NCBI RefSeq assembly: GCF_000383615.1
Contig: NZ_KB911585.1
Coordinates: forward strand, 550,805 to 614,804
Length of the DNA stretch: 64,000 nt
Direction: 5' to 3'
From: Streptomyces canus 299MFChir4.1
Lineage (GTDB): Bacteria; Actinomycetota; Actinomycetes; Streptomycetales; Streptomycetaceae
The notes below the pieces were generated by a model. It worked only from the letters and a program-made list of their open reading frames with translations. It was not told the DNA's origin and did not search any database. The translations under genes were made by a program, and so were the position numbers. Shown here one piece after another: positions 8,131 through 16,579 of the stretch (position 1 is its first letter; each line of letters starts with the position of its first letter).

Positions 8131-9969
8131 TCAGCCGGTCGGTTCCAGTTGCGCGTCACCCTGGGCGGAGTCCAGTCGGGCGTCCCGTCGTACGAGCTCC
8201 GCGTACCGTCCCTCCTGCTCCAGCAGCTCCTCGTGCGTACCGCGCTCGGCCACCCGGCCCGAGTCGAGGACCACGATCTGGTCGGCGTTGCGGATGGTGG
8301 ACAGGCGGTGGGCGATGGTGAGCGTGGTGCGGTTGGCCGAGAGCGCGTCGATGGCCTCCTGCACGGCGTGCTCGGTGCGGGTGTCCAGCGCGCTCGTCGC
8401 CTCGTCCAGGATGAGGACGGGCGGGTCTCGCAGGATGGTCCGCGCGATGGCCAGGCGCTGCTTCTCCCCACCGGAGAACCGGTGCCCTCGTTCACCTACG
8501 ACCGTGTCGTACCCGTCGGGCAGCGAGGCGATGTGGTCGTGGATCTGGGCCGCCCGCGCCGCCTGTTCGATCTCCTCGTCGGACGCGTCCGGCTTGGCGA
8601 AGCGCAGGTTGTCGCCGACCGAGGCGTGGAAGAGGTACGTCTCCTGCGAGACGACCCCGATGCCCCGCGCGAGCGTGTCGAAGTCGAGGTCGCGAACGTC
8701 GACCCCGTCCAGGGTGACCCGGCCGCCCGTCACGTCGTAGAGCCGCGGCACGAGATAGCCCAGCGTGGACTTGCCGGCGCCGGTCGGTCCGACGACCGCG
8801 AGGCTGCTGCCCGCGGGGACGTCGATGTCGACGCCATCGAGGACGGGGCCCCGCTGGTCGCCGTCGCTGTCGTACCGGAACTCCACCTTCTCCAGACGCA
8901 CCTCGCCCTTGACGCGGTCGAGGTGGACGGGGTTCTCCCGCTCGGTGATGTCGATCGGCAGGTCGAGGTACTCGAAGATGCGCTGGAAGAGCGCGAGGGA
9001 GGTCTGGATCTGCACGCCGGTCGACAGCAGGCTCACGGCCGGGCGGAACAGGCCCTGCTGGAGCGAGACGAAAGCGACGATGGTGCCGATGGAGATGTCC
9101 GGGCCGCCGGTCCGCAGGGCGAGACCCGCGGTCCAGTAGATGACGGCCGGCATCGCGGACATGACGATCCCGATGACGGCCATGCGCCAGCGGCCTGCCA
9201 TGTTCGACCGCACTTCGAGGTCGACCAGGCCCTCGGACTCCTCGGCGAAGGACCGGGTCAGCGAGTCGGAGCGGCCCATGGTGCGGCCGAGCAGGATGCC
9301 GCTGACGGAGAGCGACTCGGTGACGGTCGCGGCCATGGCGGCCATCTGCTTCTGGCGCTGGGTGGTGATCTTCTTGCGTTCGTTGCCGACGCGGCGGCTG
9401 ATCCACACGAACACCGGGAGCAGCAGCAGCGAGACGACGGTCAGCCGCCAGTCGAGGGCGATCATCGCGACGATCGTGGCGATGACGCTGGTCAGGTTGG
9501 AGACCAGGGAGGTGGCCGTCGAGGTGACGGTGGCCTGCATGCCGCCGATGTCGTTGGCGATGCGGGACTGCACCTCGCCGGTGCGGGTGCGGGTGAAGAA
9601 GGCGAGCGACATGCGCTGGAGGCGGCCGTAGACCGCGGTGCGCAGGTCGTGCATGACGCGCTGGCCGACCGTCGTGGAGATCAGGGTCTGCAGGACGCCG
9701 AAGATGCCGGTCAGGACGGCGCTGAGGATCATGCCCAGCGCGAGCAGGCTGAGCAGTCCGGTGCGGCCCTGGGGGATGGCCACGTCCAGCGTTTCCTTCA
9801 GCAGGAAGGGGGTGGCCACGGTGACGAGGGAGGCGGCGCCGACCAGCAGGCCGACTACGGCGAGCTTGGCGCGGTAGGGCTTGAAGAGACGGAGGATGCG
9901 GCGCACCTGACGGGGCTGGTCGGTCGAGGTGCCGGGCGCGGGGGTCCAGTCGATGTGATCGCGGGGCAT
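8131..9969 (-). CDS. ABC transporter, fused permease/ATPase (multidrug-type exporter)
   Basis: 612-residue half-transporter with six N-terminal membrane helices (about residues 40-330) and a C-terminal ATPase. All catalytic motifs are intact: Walker A VGPTGAGKST, Q-loop VVSQETYLF, signature FSGGEKQRLAIARTI, Walker B PPVLILDEATSALD and switch IAHRLSTI. It would work as a homodimeric exporter of the MsbA/LmrA class. It diverges from a marR gene across a perfect inverted repeat, so expression is probably controlled by that MarR protein. Substrate unknown. Confidence 0.88.
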   Translation of the reverse strand: MPRDHIDWTPAPGTSTDQPRQVRRILRLFKPYRAKLAVVGLLVGAASLVTVATPFLLKETLDVAIPQGRTGLLSLLALGMILSAVLTGIFGVLQTLISTTVGQRVMHDLRTAVYGRLQRMSLAFFTRTRTGEVQSRIANDIGGMQATVTSTATSLVSNLTSVIATIVAMIALDWRLTVVSLLLLPVFVWISRRVGNERKKITTQRQKQMAAMAATVTESLSVSGILLGRTMGRSDSLTRSFAEESEGLVDLEVRSNMAGRWRMAVIGIVMSAMPAVIYWTAGLALRTGGPDISIGTIVAFVSLQQGLFRPAVSLLSTGVQIQTSLALFQRIFEYLDLPIDITERENPVHLDRVKGEVRLEKVEFRYDSDGDQRGPVLDGVDIDVPAGSSLAVVGPTGAGKSTLGYLVPRLYDVTGGRVTLDGVDVRDLDFDTLARGIGVVSQETYLFHASVGDNLRFAKPDASDEEIEQAARAAQIHDHIASLPDGYDTVVGERGHRFSGGEKQRLAIARTILRDPPVLILDEATSALDTRTEHAVQEAIDALSANRTTLTIAHRLSTIRNADQIVVLDSGRVAERGTHEELLEQEGRYAELVRRDARLDSAQGDAQLEPTG

Positions 9970-10014
9970 GGTCTCCTACGGAAGGTGAGGTGAAGAGGAC
10001 TGACGGAGCCTAGC

Positions 10015-10039
10015 TCATTGTTACCTATGCTCACAATGA
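10015..10039. promoter_or_regulatory. Candidate MarR operator (inverted repeat)
   Basis: TCATTGT (10015-10021) and ACAATGA (10033-10039) are perfect complements separated by 11 bases. The site sits between the divergent exporter (start 9969) and marR (start 10064) in an AT-rich pocket of an otherwise GC-rich region, which is what a MarR autoregulatory operator looks like. Confidence 0.6.
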
Positions 10040-10063
10040 ATTAGTTCCTGATATTGTTCCCGC

Positions 10064-10501
10064 ATGACCACGCCAGATTCCGACAGCCTGCTCGCCGAGC
10101 AGTTGCTCAGGCTCACGCGCCGGGTGCACCGCATCCAGAAGCGCCAGCTCCATGAGCGCGGTCTCGGCGTGACTCCGGCCCAGTCCCGGCTGCTGCGCAC
10201 CCTCGCACACTGGGAGACACCGCCCCGCATGGCCGATCTGGCGGAGCGTCTCGAGGTGGTGCCGCGTGCGGTGACGAGCCTGGTCGACGGCCTGGAGGCC
10301 GGCGGCAAGGTCCGGCGCGTGCCCGATCCGGCCAACCGGCGGGTGATCCGCATCGAGCTCACCGAGGACGGCGTGAAGACGCTTCAGGAGCTGCGGGACG
10401 TGCGCAGGGCCGCCGCGAAGGAGATCCTCGCCCCCCTGTCGGGCGAACAGCGTGAGGTGCTCGGCCAGTTGCTGGACACCTTGGCGGACGGGCCGTGCTG
10501 A
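10064..10501 (+). CDS. MarR family transcriptional regulator
   Basis: 145-residue winged-helix dimer. The recognition region spans MADLAERLEVVPRAVTSLVD (about residues 55-75) followed by the wing VRRVPDPANRRVIRIELTEDG, which is diagnostic for MarR. Divergent from an ABC exporter with a palindrome between them, so it most likely represses the exporter and itself until an effector binds. The stop codon is embedded in the following hairpin terminator. Confidence 0.9.
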   Translation: MTTPDSDSLLAEQLLRLTRRVHRIQKRQLHERGLGVTPAQSRLLRTLAHWETPPRMADLAERLEVVPRAVTSLVDGLEAGGKVRRVPDPANRRVIRIELTEDGVKTLQELRDVRRAAAKEILAPLSGEQREVLGQLLDTLADGPC

Positions 10502-10548
10502 ACGGGGTGTGGCCACCACTTCGGCGAAGTGGTGGCCACACCCCGTTC
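10500..10548. terminator. Bidirectional hairpin terminator
   Basis: 23-base perfect arms (10500-10522 and 10526-10548) with a GGC loop closed by C-G, lying between the convergent marR and dctA-like genes. No T-run follows on either side, as is common in Streptomyces. The left arm overlaps the marR stop codon. Confidence 0.85.
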
Positions 10549-10559
10549 AGGGACCCGCG

Positions 10560-11918
10560 TCAGTGGACCTCGGAAACCGGCTCCCTGGGGGACTGTGCCG
10601 GTACGGGTTCGTCCTCCACGGTGGGCACGCTCTCGCCGCCCAGCACCTTCTTCGCCCGGTCGATGTCCAGCGCCCCTTCCCAGCGGGAGACCGCGAAGAC
10701 CGCGACACAGTTGCCGAGCAGGTTCGTCACGACGCGCATCGAGTCCATGATGCGGTCCACGCCGAGGAGCAGGGCGACAGCGCCGGCCGGGATCGCACCC
10801 AGCGAGGAGGCCGTGGCGGACAGGGCGAGGAAGGCGGAGCCGGGGATGCCCGCCATGCCCTTGCTGGTCAGCATGAGCACCAGGACCACGGTGATCTGCT
10901 GGCCGAGGCTCAGGTCGACACCCACCGCCTGGGCGATGAACAGCGTGCCGATGGAGAGGTAGAGCGAGGCTCCGTCGAGGTTGAAGGAGTAGCCGGTGGG
11001 CAGCACCAGGCCCACGGCGTCGTCGCGGGCGCCGGCCTTGCGCAGCTTCTGCATCACGCGCGGCATGACGGACTCGGTGGACGCGGTGCCGAGCGCGAGC
11101 AGCATCTCCTCGCGGATGTAGCGCAGGAACTTCCAGAGACTGAGGCCGGTGACCGCCTTGAGCGCGACGGCGAGCAGTGCGATGAAGAGCGCGGCGGCCG
11201 CGTAGCACAGGATGATCAGCTTGGCGTAGGTCTCGATGACGCCGAGGCCGTACTGGCCGATCAGGACGGCCATCGCGCCGAACACCGCGATCGGCGCGAG
11301 GCGCATCACGAAGCCGACGACCGCGAAGATGATCTCCTGCGCCTGCTCGATGGCGGGCAGCACCTGCGGCACCTTGGTGTGACCGAGGTGGAGCAGCGCG
11401 GCGCCCACCAGGCAGGCCAGGATCAGCACCTGCAGCAGGGAGTTCTCGGCGAAGGCGCCGACGAAACTGGTGGGCAGCGCGTTGACGACGAACTCGGTCG
11501 TCGAGGGCAGGTGCCCGCCGCCCGTCTTGGCGTCGACCGCCGAGCTGTTGAGCGTGGCCGGGTCGATGTGCATGCCCGAGCCGGGCTGGACAAGGTTGGC
11601 GGCGAGCAGCCCGATGATCAGCGCGAGGGTGCTCGCCACCTCGAACCAGATCAGCGCCTTGAGCCCGATCCGGCCGAACGCCTTCAGGTCACCGGCCTTG
11701 GCGATGCCGACGACGACGACACAGAACACGAGCGGCGAGATGATCGTCTTGATGAGCCGGGTGAAGCCGTCGCCGAGCGGCTGGAGGTCCGAGGCGAAGC
11801 CCGGCCACAGCTTTCCGACGAGGATGCCGAGCACGAGCGCGACGGCGACCTGCGTGAAGAGAGAGGTACGCAGTATGTGTGCGACACGTCGCGGCAGGGA
11901 CGGGACGGACGGTGGCAC
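10560..11918 (-). CDS. Dicarboxylate/amino acid:cation symporter (DctA/GltP family)
   Basis: About 452 residues, polytopic membrane transporter for C4-dicarboxylates or acidic amino acids driven by Na+ or H+. Family signatures are GTASTESVMPRVMQKLRKAG (serine-rich re-entrant loop), LPTGYSFNLDGASLYLSIGT and MLTSKGMAGIPGSAF. Two GTG starts are possible: 11924 overlaps the AAGGAG ribosome site, so GTG 11918, five bases after it, is preferred. The acidic C-terminal tail is cytoplasmic. Confidence 0.88.
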   Translation of the reverse strand: MPPSVPSLPRRVAHILRTSLFTQVAVALVLGILVGKLWPGFASDLQPLGDGFTRLIKTIISPLVFCVVVVGIAKAGDLKAFGRIGLKALIWFEVASTLALIIGLLAANLVQPGSGMHIDPATLNSSAVDAKTGGGHLPSTTEFVVNALPTSFVGAFAENSLLQVLILACLVGAALLHLGHTKVPQVLPAIEQAQEIIFAVVGFVMRLAPIAVFGAMAVLIGQYGLGVIETYAKLIILCYAAAALFIALLAVALKAVTGLSLWKFLRYIREEMLLALGTASTESVMPRVMQKLRKAGARDDAVGLVLPTGYSFNLDGASLYLSIGTLFIAQAVGVDLSLGQQITVVLVLMLTSKGMAGIPGSAFLALSATASSLGAIPAGAVALLLGVDRIMDSMRVVTNLLGNCVAVFAVSRWEGALDIDRAKKVLGGESVPTVEDEPVPAQSPREPVSEVH

Positions 11919-11973
11919 GGGCACTCCTTGAGCGGTGGGGGGAACGCAGAAGCCCGGGGAATACTTCTGCGAT

Positions 11974-11991
11974 ACGGAAACCCGCTTCCGT
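11974..11991. promoter_or_regulatory. Inverted repeat upstream of the symporter gene
   Basis: ACGGAA (11974-11979) and TTCCGT (11986-11991) flank a six-base spacer about 55 bases upstream of the symporter start. A partial second half-site, TTCTG, lies just before it. This could be a regulator site, possibly IclR-like, but the evidence is only symmetry and position. Confidence 0.3.
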
Positions 11992-12087
11992 GGCGATCAC
12001 TCTGGAGGGACCGTTGATCACGCGAGAAACCGTCGCGTTTCGGCCGCGTAAATCAGTCGCCGTGTGACGCATCGCACACAACTTCCG

Positions 12088-13752
12088 TCAGCAGCCGTCG
12101 CGTTCCCGGATCAGCACCCCCTGGGCGGTGCCTACGGACCGGTCGTAGCAGCCGCCCGAGCCGATGATCCGGTAGCGCTCGCTCGTCGTACCGACCGCGT
12201 GCCGCTGGTCGCGCGGGACGTTGATCGTGTACGTGGCGTCGCCCGCGTAGGTGTCGTCGAGCCGGTACCACCCCGCGCGACGCCCCGCCCGGACCATCGT
12301 GACGTCGGCGCGGTCACCGAGGGTCAGCACGGTGCGCAGCCGGTCGCCCGCGCCGATGGTGGTCGTGCCGTCCATCGTGTACGTGCGGTGGGTGCGGGTG
12401 GTCCGGGCCGGGCCGCGGCCGTCGACGGTGACCGACTCGTCATCCGTCCAGGTCGCCTTGAGCGTGTCGGGGTTCTCGCCATCGGCCCAGCGGTGCGTGG
12501 AGGTGTTCGCCAGCGAGCGTCGGACGGTGGTGGTGACGCGGCCGTGCGAGGTGTCGACGTATCCGGCGACGGTGAGCCGGTGGTCACCCTCGGTGTCCAC
12601 GCGGTGTTCCGAACCGGGCGTGTACGTCGAGGAGTCGGCGAGGTCACCGCTCGTCTGTGTGGTGAGCTTCCCGGTGACGTGCGCACGCTTGGCGTCCTGC
12701 CAGACGAGGACGTTCACGGGGGTGCTCCAGCCGGGCTGCCCCTCGGGGACGCCGACGACCGCGACCTCCACGCGGTGCGCCCGGCCGTCGTTGAGAAGGC
12801 CGGCGAAGGGGGTCAGGTCGTATTCGATCGGCTTGATGTCGAGGGCGCGGGGGCCCGGGACGACGTACCAGAGAAAGGGATTGGACCAGCCACCGGTCCA
12901 CACGGTCGGGAACGGCGCGGCGATGCCGGCGAGTTGGCCGTCGACCTTGATCTGCACCTCGCGGTAGGGGCCGTTGTCGGCCTGGCAGGAGTACGGCGCG
13001 TTCGACGGCACCGTCAGGTACCAGTACTCCTCGCAACCGCCGCCCGAGCCGGTGGCGTACACCTCGGCGACGACGCGTTCGCTGTTGCGCGGGGTGGTGA
13101 GGGCGTTGTCGTGGAGCGTCAGCACACGGTCCGGCACCGGGGCGCCGCGCCCCTCGTAGAACGTGAGCGTGACCTTCACGTCGATGATCCCGGTGTACGT
13201 GTCGTCGACGACGTTTCCGATGAGCATCTCGACGTCATGGCGGGCGCGGAAGGTGTCACTGTAGCGCGTGACGTCCTTCTCGACGGACCACTCGATGCCG
13301 TCGGGCGAGGGCTCGGGTGTGGAGGTCCGGAAGATCTCGACCCCGCCGAGGTGCAGATATCCGAGCCGGTCGAACTGCCGGCCCTTGACCTTGCCGTCCA
13401 TGCGCAGCACGACCTTGCTCCAGCGGTCGCCGCAGCCCTCGGGCGGAGTATAGGTGCCGGTGTACGGGGTGAAGTCGCGGAACCGCGCTTCGGCGAGCGT
13501 GACCTGGCACCACTTGCCCGAGGGTCTGGTGACGGGCGGGGCCGCGGTGACGGGGTCGTGCCAGTCGCTGCCGAACTCGGCGGGGACCTCGGCCGATGGG
13601 GCCGGCGCGGACTGCGCCTGGGCGGACTGCGCCTGGGCGGGCTGGGCCTGAGCGGGCTGGGCCTGAGCGGGCTGGGCGGGTGCGGCTCCGAGCAGGGTGC
13701 CCGCCAGGAGGGTCGCTCCTGCGAGCATGGACATGACAATCCGTCTCTTCAT
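12088..13752 (-). CDS. Secreted peptide-N-glycosidase A-like protein
   Basis: 554 residues with an N-terminal signal peptide (MKRRIVMSMLAGATLLAGTL) followed by a low-complexity AQPAQ/AQSAQ linker of about 35 residues. The body matches the PNGase A family (peptide-N4-(N-acetyl-beta-glucosaminyl)asparagine amidase A): WSKVVLRMDGKVKGRQFDR, LGGVEIFRTSTPEPSPDGI, WSVEKDVTRYSDTF, and a later FPTVWTGGWSNPFLW block. Members cleave N-glycans from glycoproteins. Cysteines near CEEYWYL and YSCQADNG probably form disulfides. It likely acts outside the cell on plant or fungal glycoproteins; substrate is inferred. Confidence 0.8.
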   Translation of the reverse strand: MKRRIVMSMLAGATLLAGTLLGAAPAQPAQAQPAQAQPAQAQSAQAQSAPAPSAEVPAEFGSDWHDPVTAAPPVTRPSGKWCQVTLAEARFRDFTPYTGTYTPPEGCGDRWSKVVLRMDGKVKGRQFDRLGYLHLGGVEIFRTSTPEPSPDGIEWSVEKDVTRYSDTFRARHDVEMLIGNVVDDTYTGIIDVKVTLTFYEGRGAPVPDRVLTLHDNALTTPRNSERVVAEVYATGSGGGCEEYWYLTVPSNAPYSCQADNGPYREVQIKVDGQLAGIAAPFPTVWTGGWSNPFLWYVVPGPRALDIKPIEYDLTPFAGLLNDGRAHRVEVAVVGVPEGQPGWSTPVNVLVWQDAKRAHVTGKLTTQTSGDLADSSTYTPGSEHRVDTEGDHRLTVAGYVDTSHGRVTTTVRRSLANTSTHRWADGENPDTLKATWTDDESVTVDGRGPARTTRTHRTYTMDGTTTIGAGDRLRTVLTLGDRADVTMVRAGRRAGWYRLDDTYAGDATYTINVPRDQRHAVGTTSERYRIIGSGGCYDRSVGTAQGVLIRERDGC

Positions 13753-13808
13753 GGCCGTGTTCTACGGCGAGTTGGCCGTCTCCCGCAATGACGCCTCCCC
13801 CATAAGCC

Positions 13809-14546
13809 TCAGGCCTTCAGGTCCGCCCTGTCCCCCATCACCACCACGGGATGCCGGTCCGGATCGAGCGTGCGCAGCAGATACCGCATCGCCGGCCTGG
13901 ACACGCTGACACAGGCCGACGTACCGCTGCCGTGGTCCATGTGCAGCCAGATGCCACCGCCCTCGGAGTAACCCCGGGGTCGGGTCTGGTTGTTCGGCGA
14001 GGTGCCCTCGATCCGGTTGTAGTCGATCGCGATGACGTAGTCGAAGTCGTGCCAATAGGACCTGGGCCACCAGCGCGGGGCCGCCATGGCGGCGGACCTC
14101 GTGTACGGCAGCCGGGCTCCGGGGTCCGGGAGCACACCGCCCGCGTCGCTCAGCGTGAACACGCCGACGGGGCTGCGCCGGTCGCCCTCGCGGTGATCGG
14201 TGGTCCAGCCCTTCTTGCCGTTGTGCGCGGGCCAGTCGCGGACCCGTTCCCAGCCGGAACCGTGCTGGGTGTAGAGCACGACGGTGGCGTCCGGGGAGTC
14301 CTTGCCGTCGCCGTAGACCGCGAGGACCTGGCGGGAGGCCGCGGGGATACGGCGCTGGAGGCGGTCGCCCACATCGGGGATACGGGTCGGTCGGTCCGCC
14401 GGTTTGTCGGCGGACCGGCCCTCGGCCCCGGTGTGGAGGCCGCCCGGGTGGGCCGGTCCCGGCCCGCCACAGCCCCCCAGGGGGATCAGCAGTGCTCCCA
14501 GGACCGTCGTCGTGACCACGGCACGCCGTGCTCCTGCGCCTCGCAT
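13809..14546 (-). CDS. L,D-transpeptidase family lipoprotein
   Basis: 245 residues. The signal peptide ends in LIPLGGCGG, giving a probable lipobox Cys near residue 26. The catalytic YkuD-type domain is at the C-terminal half: SPVGVFTLSDAGG, then GGIWLHMDHGSGTSACVSVS, in which His and Cys are the expected catalytic pair. Family members form 3-3 peptidoglycan cross-links or attach proteins to the wall; this variant group with HMDHG...SACVS is common in Streptomyces. Divergent from the ABC pair at 14729. Confidence 0.75.
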   Translation of the reverse strand: MRGAGARRAVVTTTVLGALLIPLGGCGGPGPAHPGGLHTGAEGRSADKPADRPTRIPDVGDRLQRRIPAASRQVLAVYGDGKDSPDATVVLYTQHGSGWERVRDWPAHNGKKGWTTDHREGDRRSPVGVFTLSDAGGVLPDPGARLPYTRSAAMAAPRWWPRSYWHDFDYVIAIDYNRIEGTSPNNQTRPRGYSEGGGIWLHMDHGSGTSACVSVSRPAMRYLLRTLDPDRHPVVVMGDRADLKA

Positions 14547-14728
14547 CGCTCCATGGTCGCACCGCGGTCCGGCGAAGGCAGACGCGGAAAGCGCGGCCGG
14601 TCCCGTACCGGGCGGCGGAAAACCGGTTGCCTCCGACCACGCTCTGCCGCGAACCTTTCACGGTTTGCAGCCGCCGTGTGCGGCTCCCTCCCATCCCCCT
14701 GACACGAGCCACCGGGACGTCACACGTC

Positions 14729-16579
14729 ATGCAGATCCAAGACCTTCCGTATCCCGACCCGGGAGTGCCCGACGCGCGCTCGGGTCCCCGGTTCCTGTGG
14801 TGGCTCTTCAGGAACCAACTGGGCGGACAGCTCAAGTCACTGGCCTGGGGACTGCTGCACTTCCTCTCCGTCTCCGCGCTGCCCTTCTGCGTCGGCGTGG
14901 CCATCCAGGCGGTCGTCGACCACTCCGGCCACCGGCTCGCCCTCGCGGGCGGCCTGCTGGCGCTGTGCTGCGCCGCCAGCGCGCTCGGCGACACCTTCCT
15001 GCACCGCACCGCCGTCACCAACTGGATCACGGCCGCCGCACGCGTCCAGCAGTTGCTGGCCCACAAGGCCGCGAACCTGGGCTCTGCGCTGACCCGGCGG
15101 GTCGCGGCGGGCGAGGTCGTGGCCGTCTCCACCGGCGACGTCGAGAAGATCGGCTGGTTCGTGGAGGCCTGGTCACGGTTCACCGCGGCGGCGGTCACCG
15201 TCGTCGTGGTCTGCGCCGGGCTGGTGATCTACCAGCCGGCACTCGGCGGGGTGGTCGCCGTGGGCCTGCCGGTCCTGGCCCTCGCGGCACTGCCGCTGCT
15301 GCCCCGCGCGACCCGACGCGCCGACTTCCAGCGCGAGAAGGCCGGCCGCGCCACCGAACTGGCCTCCGACACCGTCGCCGGTCTGCGGGTGCTGCGCGGC
15401 ATCGGCGGCGAGGAACTCTTCCTCGACCGCTACCGCAGGGCCTCCCAGGAGGTCCGCCACGCGGCCGTGCGCAGCGCCCGGATGTGGTCCCTGATCGCCG
15501 CGATCCAGGTACTGCTGCCGGGACTGCTGCTGATCGCGGTCGTCTGGTACGGCGTCCATCTGGCCCGGCAGGGCCGCGTCGAGATCGGCGAACTGGTCGC
15601 CGTCTACAGCTCGGTCATGATCATGACTTATCCGCTGCGGCACTTCGAGGAGATCGCCATGGCGTACTCCTTCTCCCGCCCCTCGGCCACCCGGGCCGCC
15701 CGGGTGCTGTCCCTGGAGCGGGCCACCTCCGCCGAGGGCTCGCGGGACAGGGCAGGGGACGACCTGCCGGCCGGGGATCTGTACGACCCGGCCACCGGTC
15801 TGCTCGCCCCCTCCGGCCGACTCACCGCGGTGGTGTGCGGGGACCCGGACGCGGCGGGCCTGCTGGCCGAACGCCTCGGCGGGCACCCTTCGGAAGAAGG
15901 CACGTCGGTGCTGCTGGACGGGGTCCCGCTGGACGAACTGCCGCTCGGCGCGGCGCGCACGGTGGTCCTGGTCCAGGACAAGGACCCGGTCCTGCTCTCC
16001 GGAACCCTGCGCGAACTGTTCGACGTGCCCGCCTCCGGAGACGTCGGTGCCGAGGAGGCGCTCGCGGCCGCCCAGTGCGCGGACGTGCTGGCGGCCCTGG
16101 TCCAGGGATCCTTGGACGCCGGGGACCCGATGGACGCCCGCATCACCGAACGCGGGCGGTCCCTGTCGGGCGGCCAGCGCCAGCGGCTCGCCCTGGCCCG
16201 GTCCCTGTTCACCGACCCGGATGTGCTCGTCCTGGACGAACCGACCTCCGCCGTCGACTCGCACACCGAGGCGCGGATCGCGCAAGGCGTACGGGATCTG
16301 CGAGCCGGCCGCACCACCGTGGTGTTCACCTCCTCGCCGTTGCTCCTGGACCACGCCGACCGCGTGGTGCTGGTGCACGAGGGCGAGGTCGCGGCGGTCG
16401 GCGTGCACCGCGAACTGGTGCGCAAGGAGCCGCGGTACCGGGCGGTCGTCACCCGCGAGACGGACGAAGAGGCCGCGTCGCACGACGTACTGAACGAGCA
16501 GGACGTACACAACGACCGAGACGTACTGAACGACCAAGACGTACTGCACGAACTGGAAGAGATCGAGGAGAGCGCATGA
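14729..16579 (+). CDS. ABC half-exporter A: intact signature, degenerate Walker A
   Basis: 616 residues, six membrane helices (about residues 35-310) plus an ATPase domain. Where Walker A should be, the sequence reads AVVCGDPDAAGLLAERL, without the GK[ST] lysine. The signature LSGGQRQRLALARSL and Walker B DVLVLDEPTSAVD are intact, but the switch region reads VVFTSSPLLLDHAD and lacks the usual histidine. ATG 14729 is the first start before the membrane domain. The stop overlaps the partner gene's start (ATGA). It must work with that partner as a heterodimer. The C-terminal tail contains four DVLNxQ-like repeats. Confidence 0.88.
   Translation: MQIQDLPYPDPGVPDARSGPRFLWWLFRNQLGGQLKSLAWGLLHFLSVSALPFCVGVAIQAVVDHSGHRLALAGGLLALCCAASALGDTFLHRTAVTNWITAAARVQQLLAHKAANLGSALTRRVAAGEVVAVSTGDVEKIGWFVEAWSRFTAAAVTVVVVCAGLVIYQPALGGVVAVGLPVLALAALPLLPRATRRADFQREKAGRATELASDTVAGLRVLRGIGGEELFLDRYRRASQEVRHAAVRSARMWSLIAAIQVLLPGLLLIAVVWYGVHLARQGRVEIGELVAVYSSVMIMTYPLRHFEEIAMAYSFSRPSATRAARVLSLERATSAEGSRDRAGDDLPAGDLYDPATGLLAPSGRLTAVVCGDPDAAGLLAERLGGHPSEEGTSVLLDGVPLDELPLGAARTVVLVQDKDPVLLSGTLRELFDVPASGDVGAEEALAAAQCADVLAALVQGSLDAGDPMDARITERGRSLSGGQRQRLALARSLFTDPDVLVLDEPTSAVDSHTEARIAQGVRDLRAGRTTVVFTSSPLLLDHADRVVLVHEGEVAAVGVHRELVRKEPRYRAVVTRETDEEAASHDVLNEQDVHNDRDVLNDQDVLHELEEIEESA
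16484..16555 (+). repeat. Four 18-base tandem repeats in ABC C-terminal tail
   Basis: Units at 16484, 16502, 16520 and 16538, each starting GACGTAC, encode DVLNEQ, DVHNDR, DVLNDQ and DVLHEL. They lie after the ATPase core, so they form a charged tail that may vary in length between strains. Confidence 0.8.
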
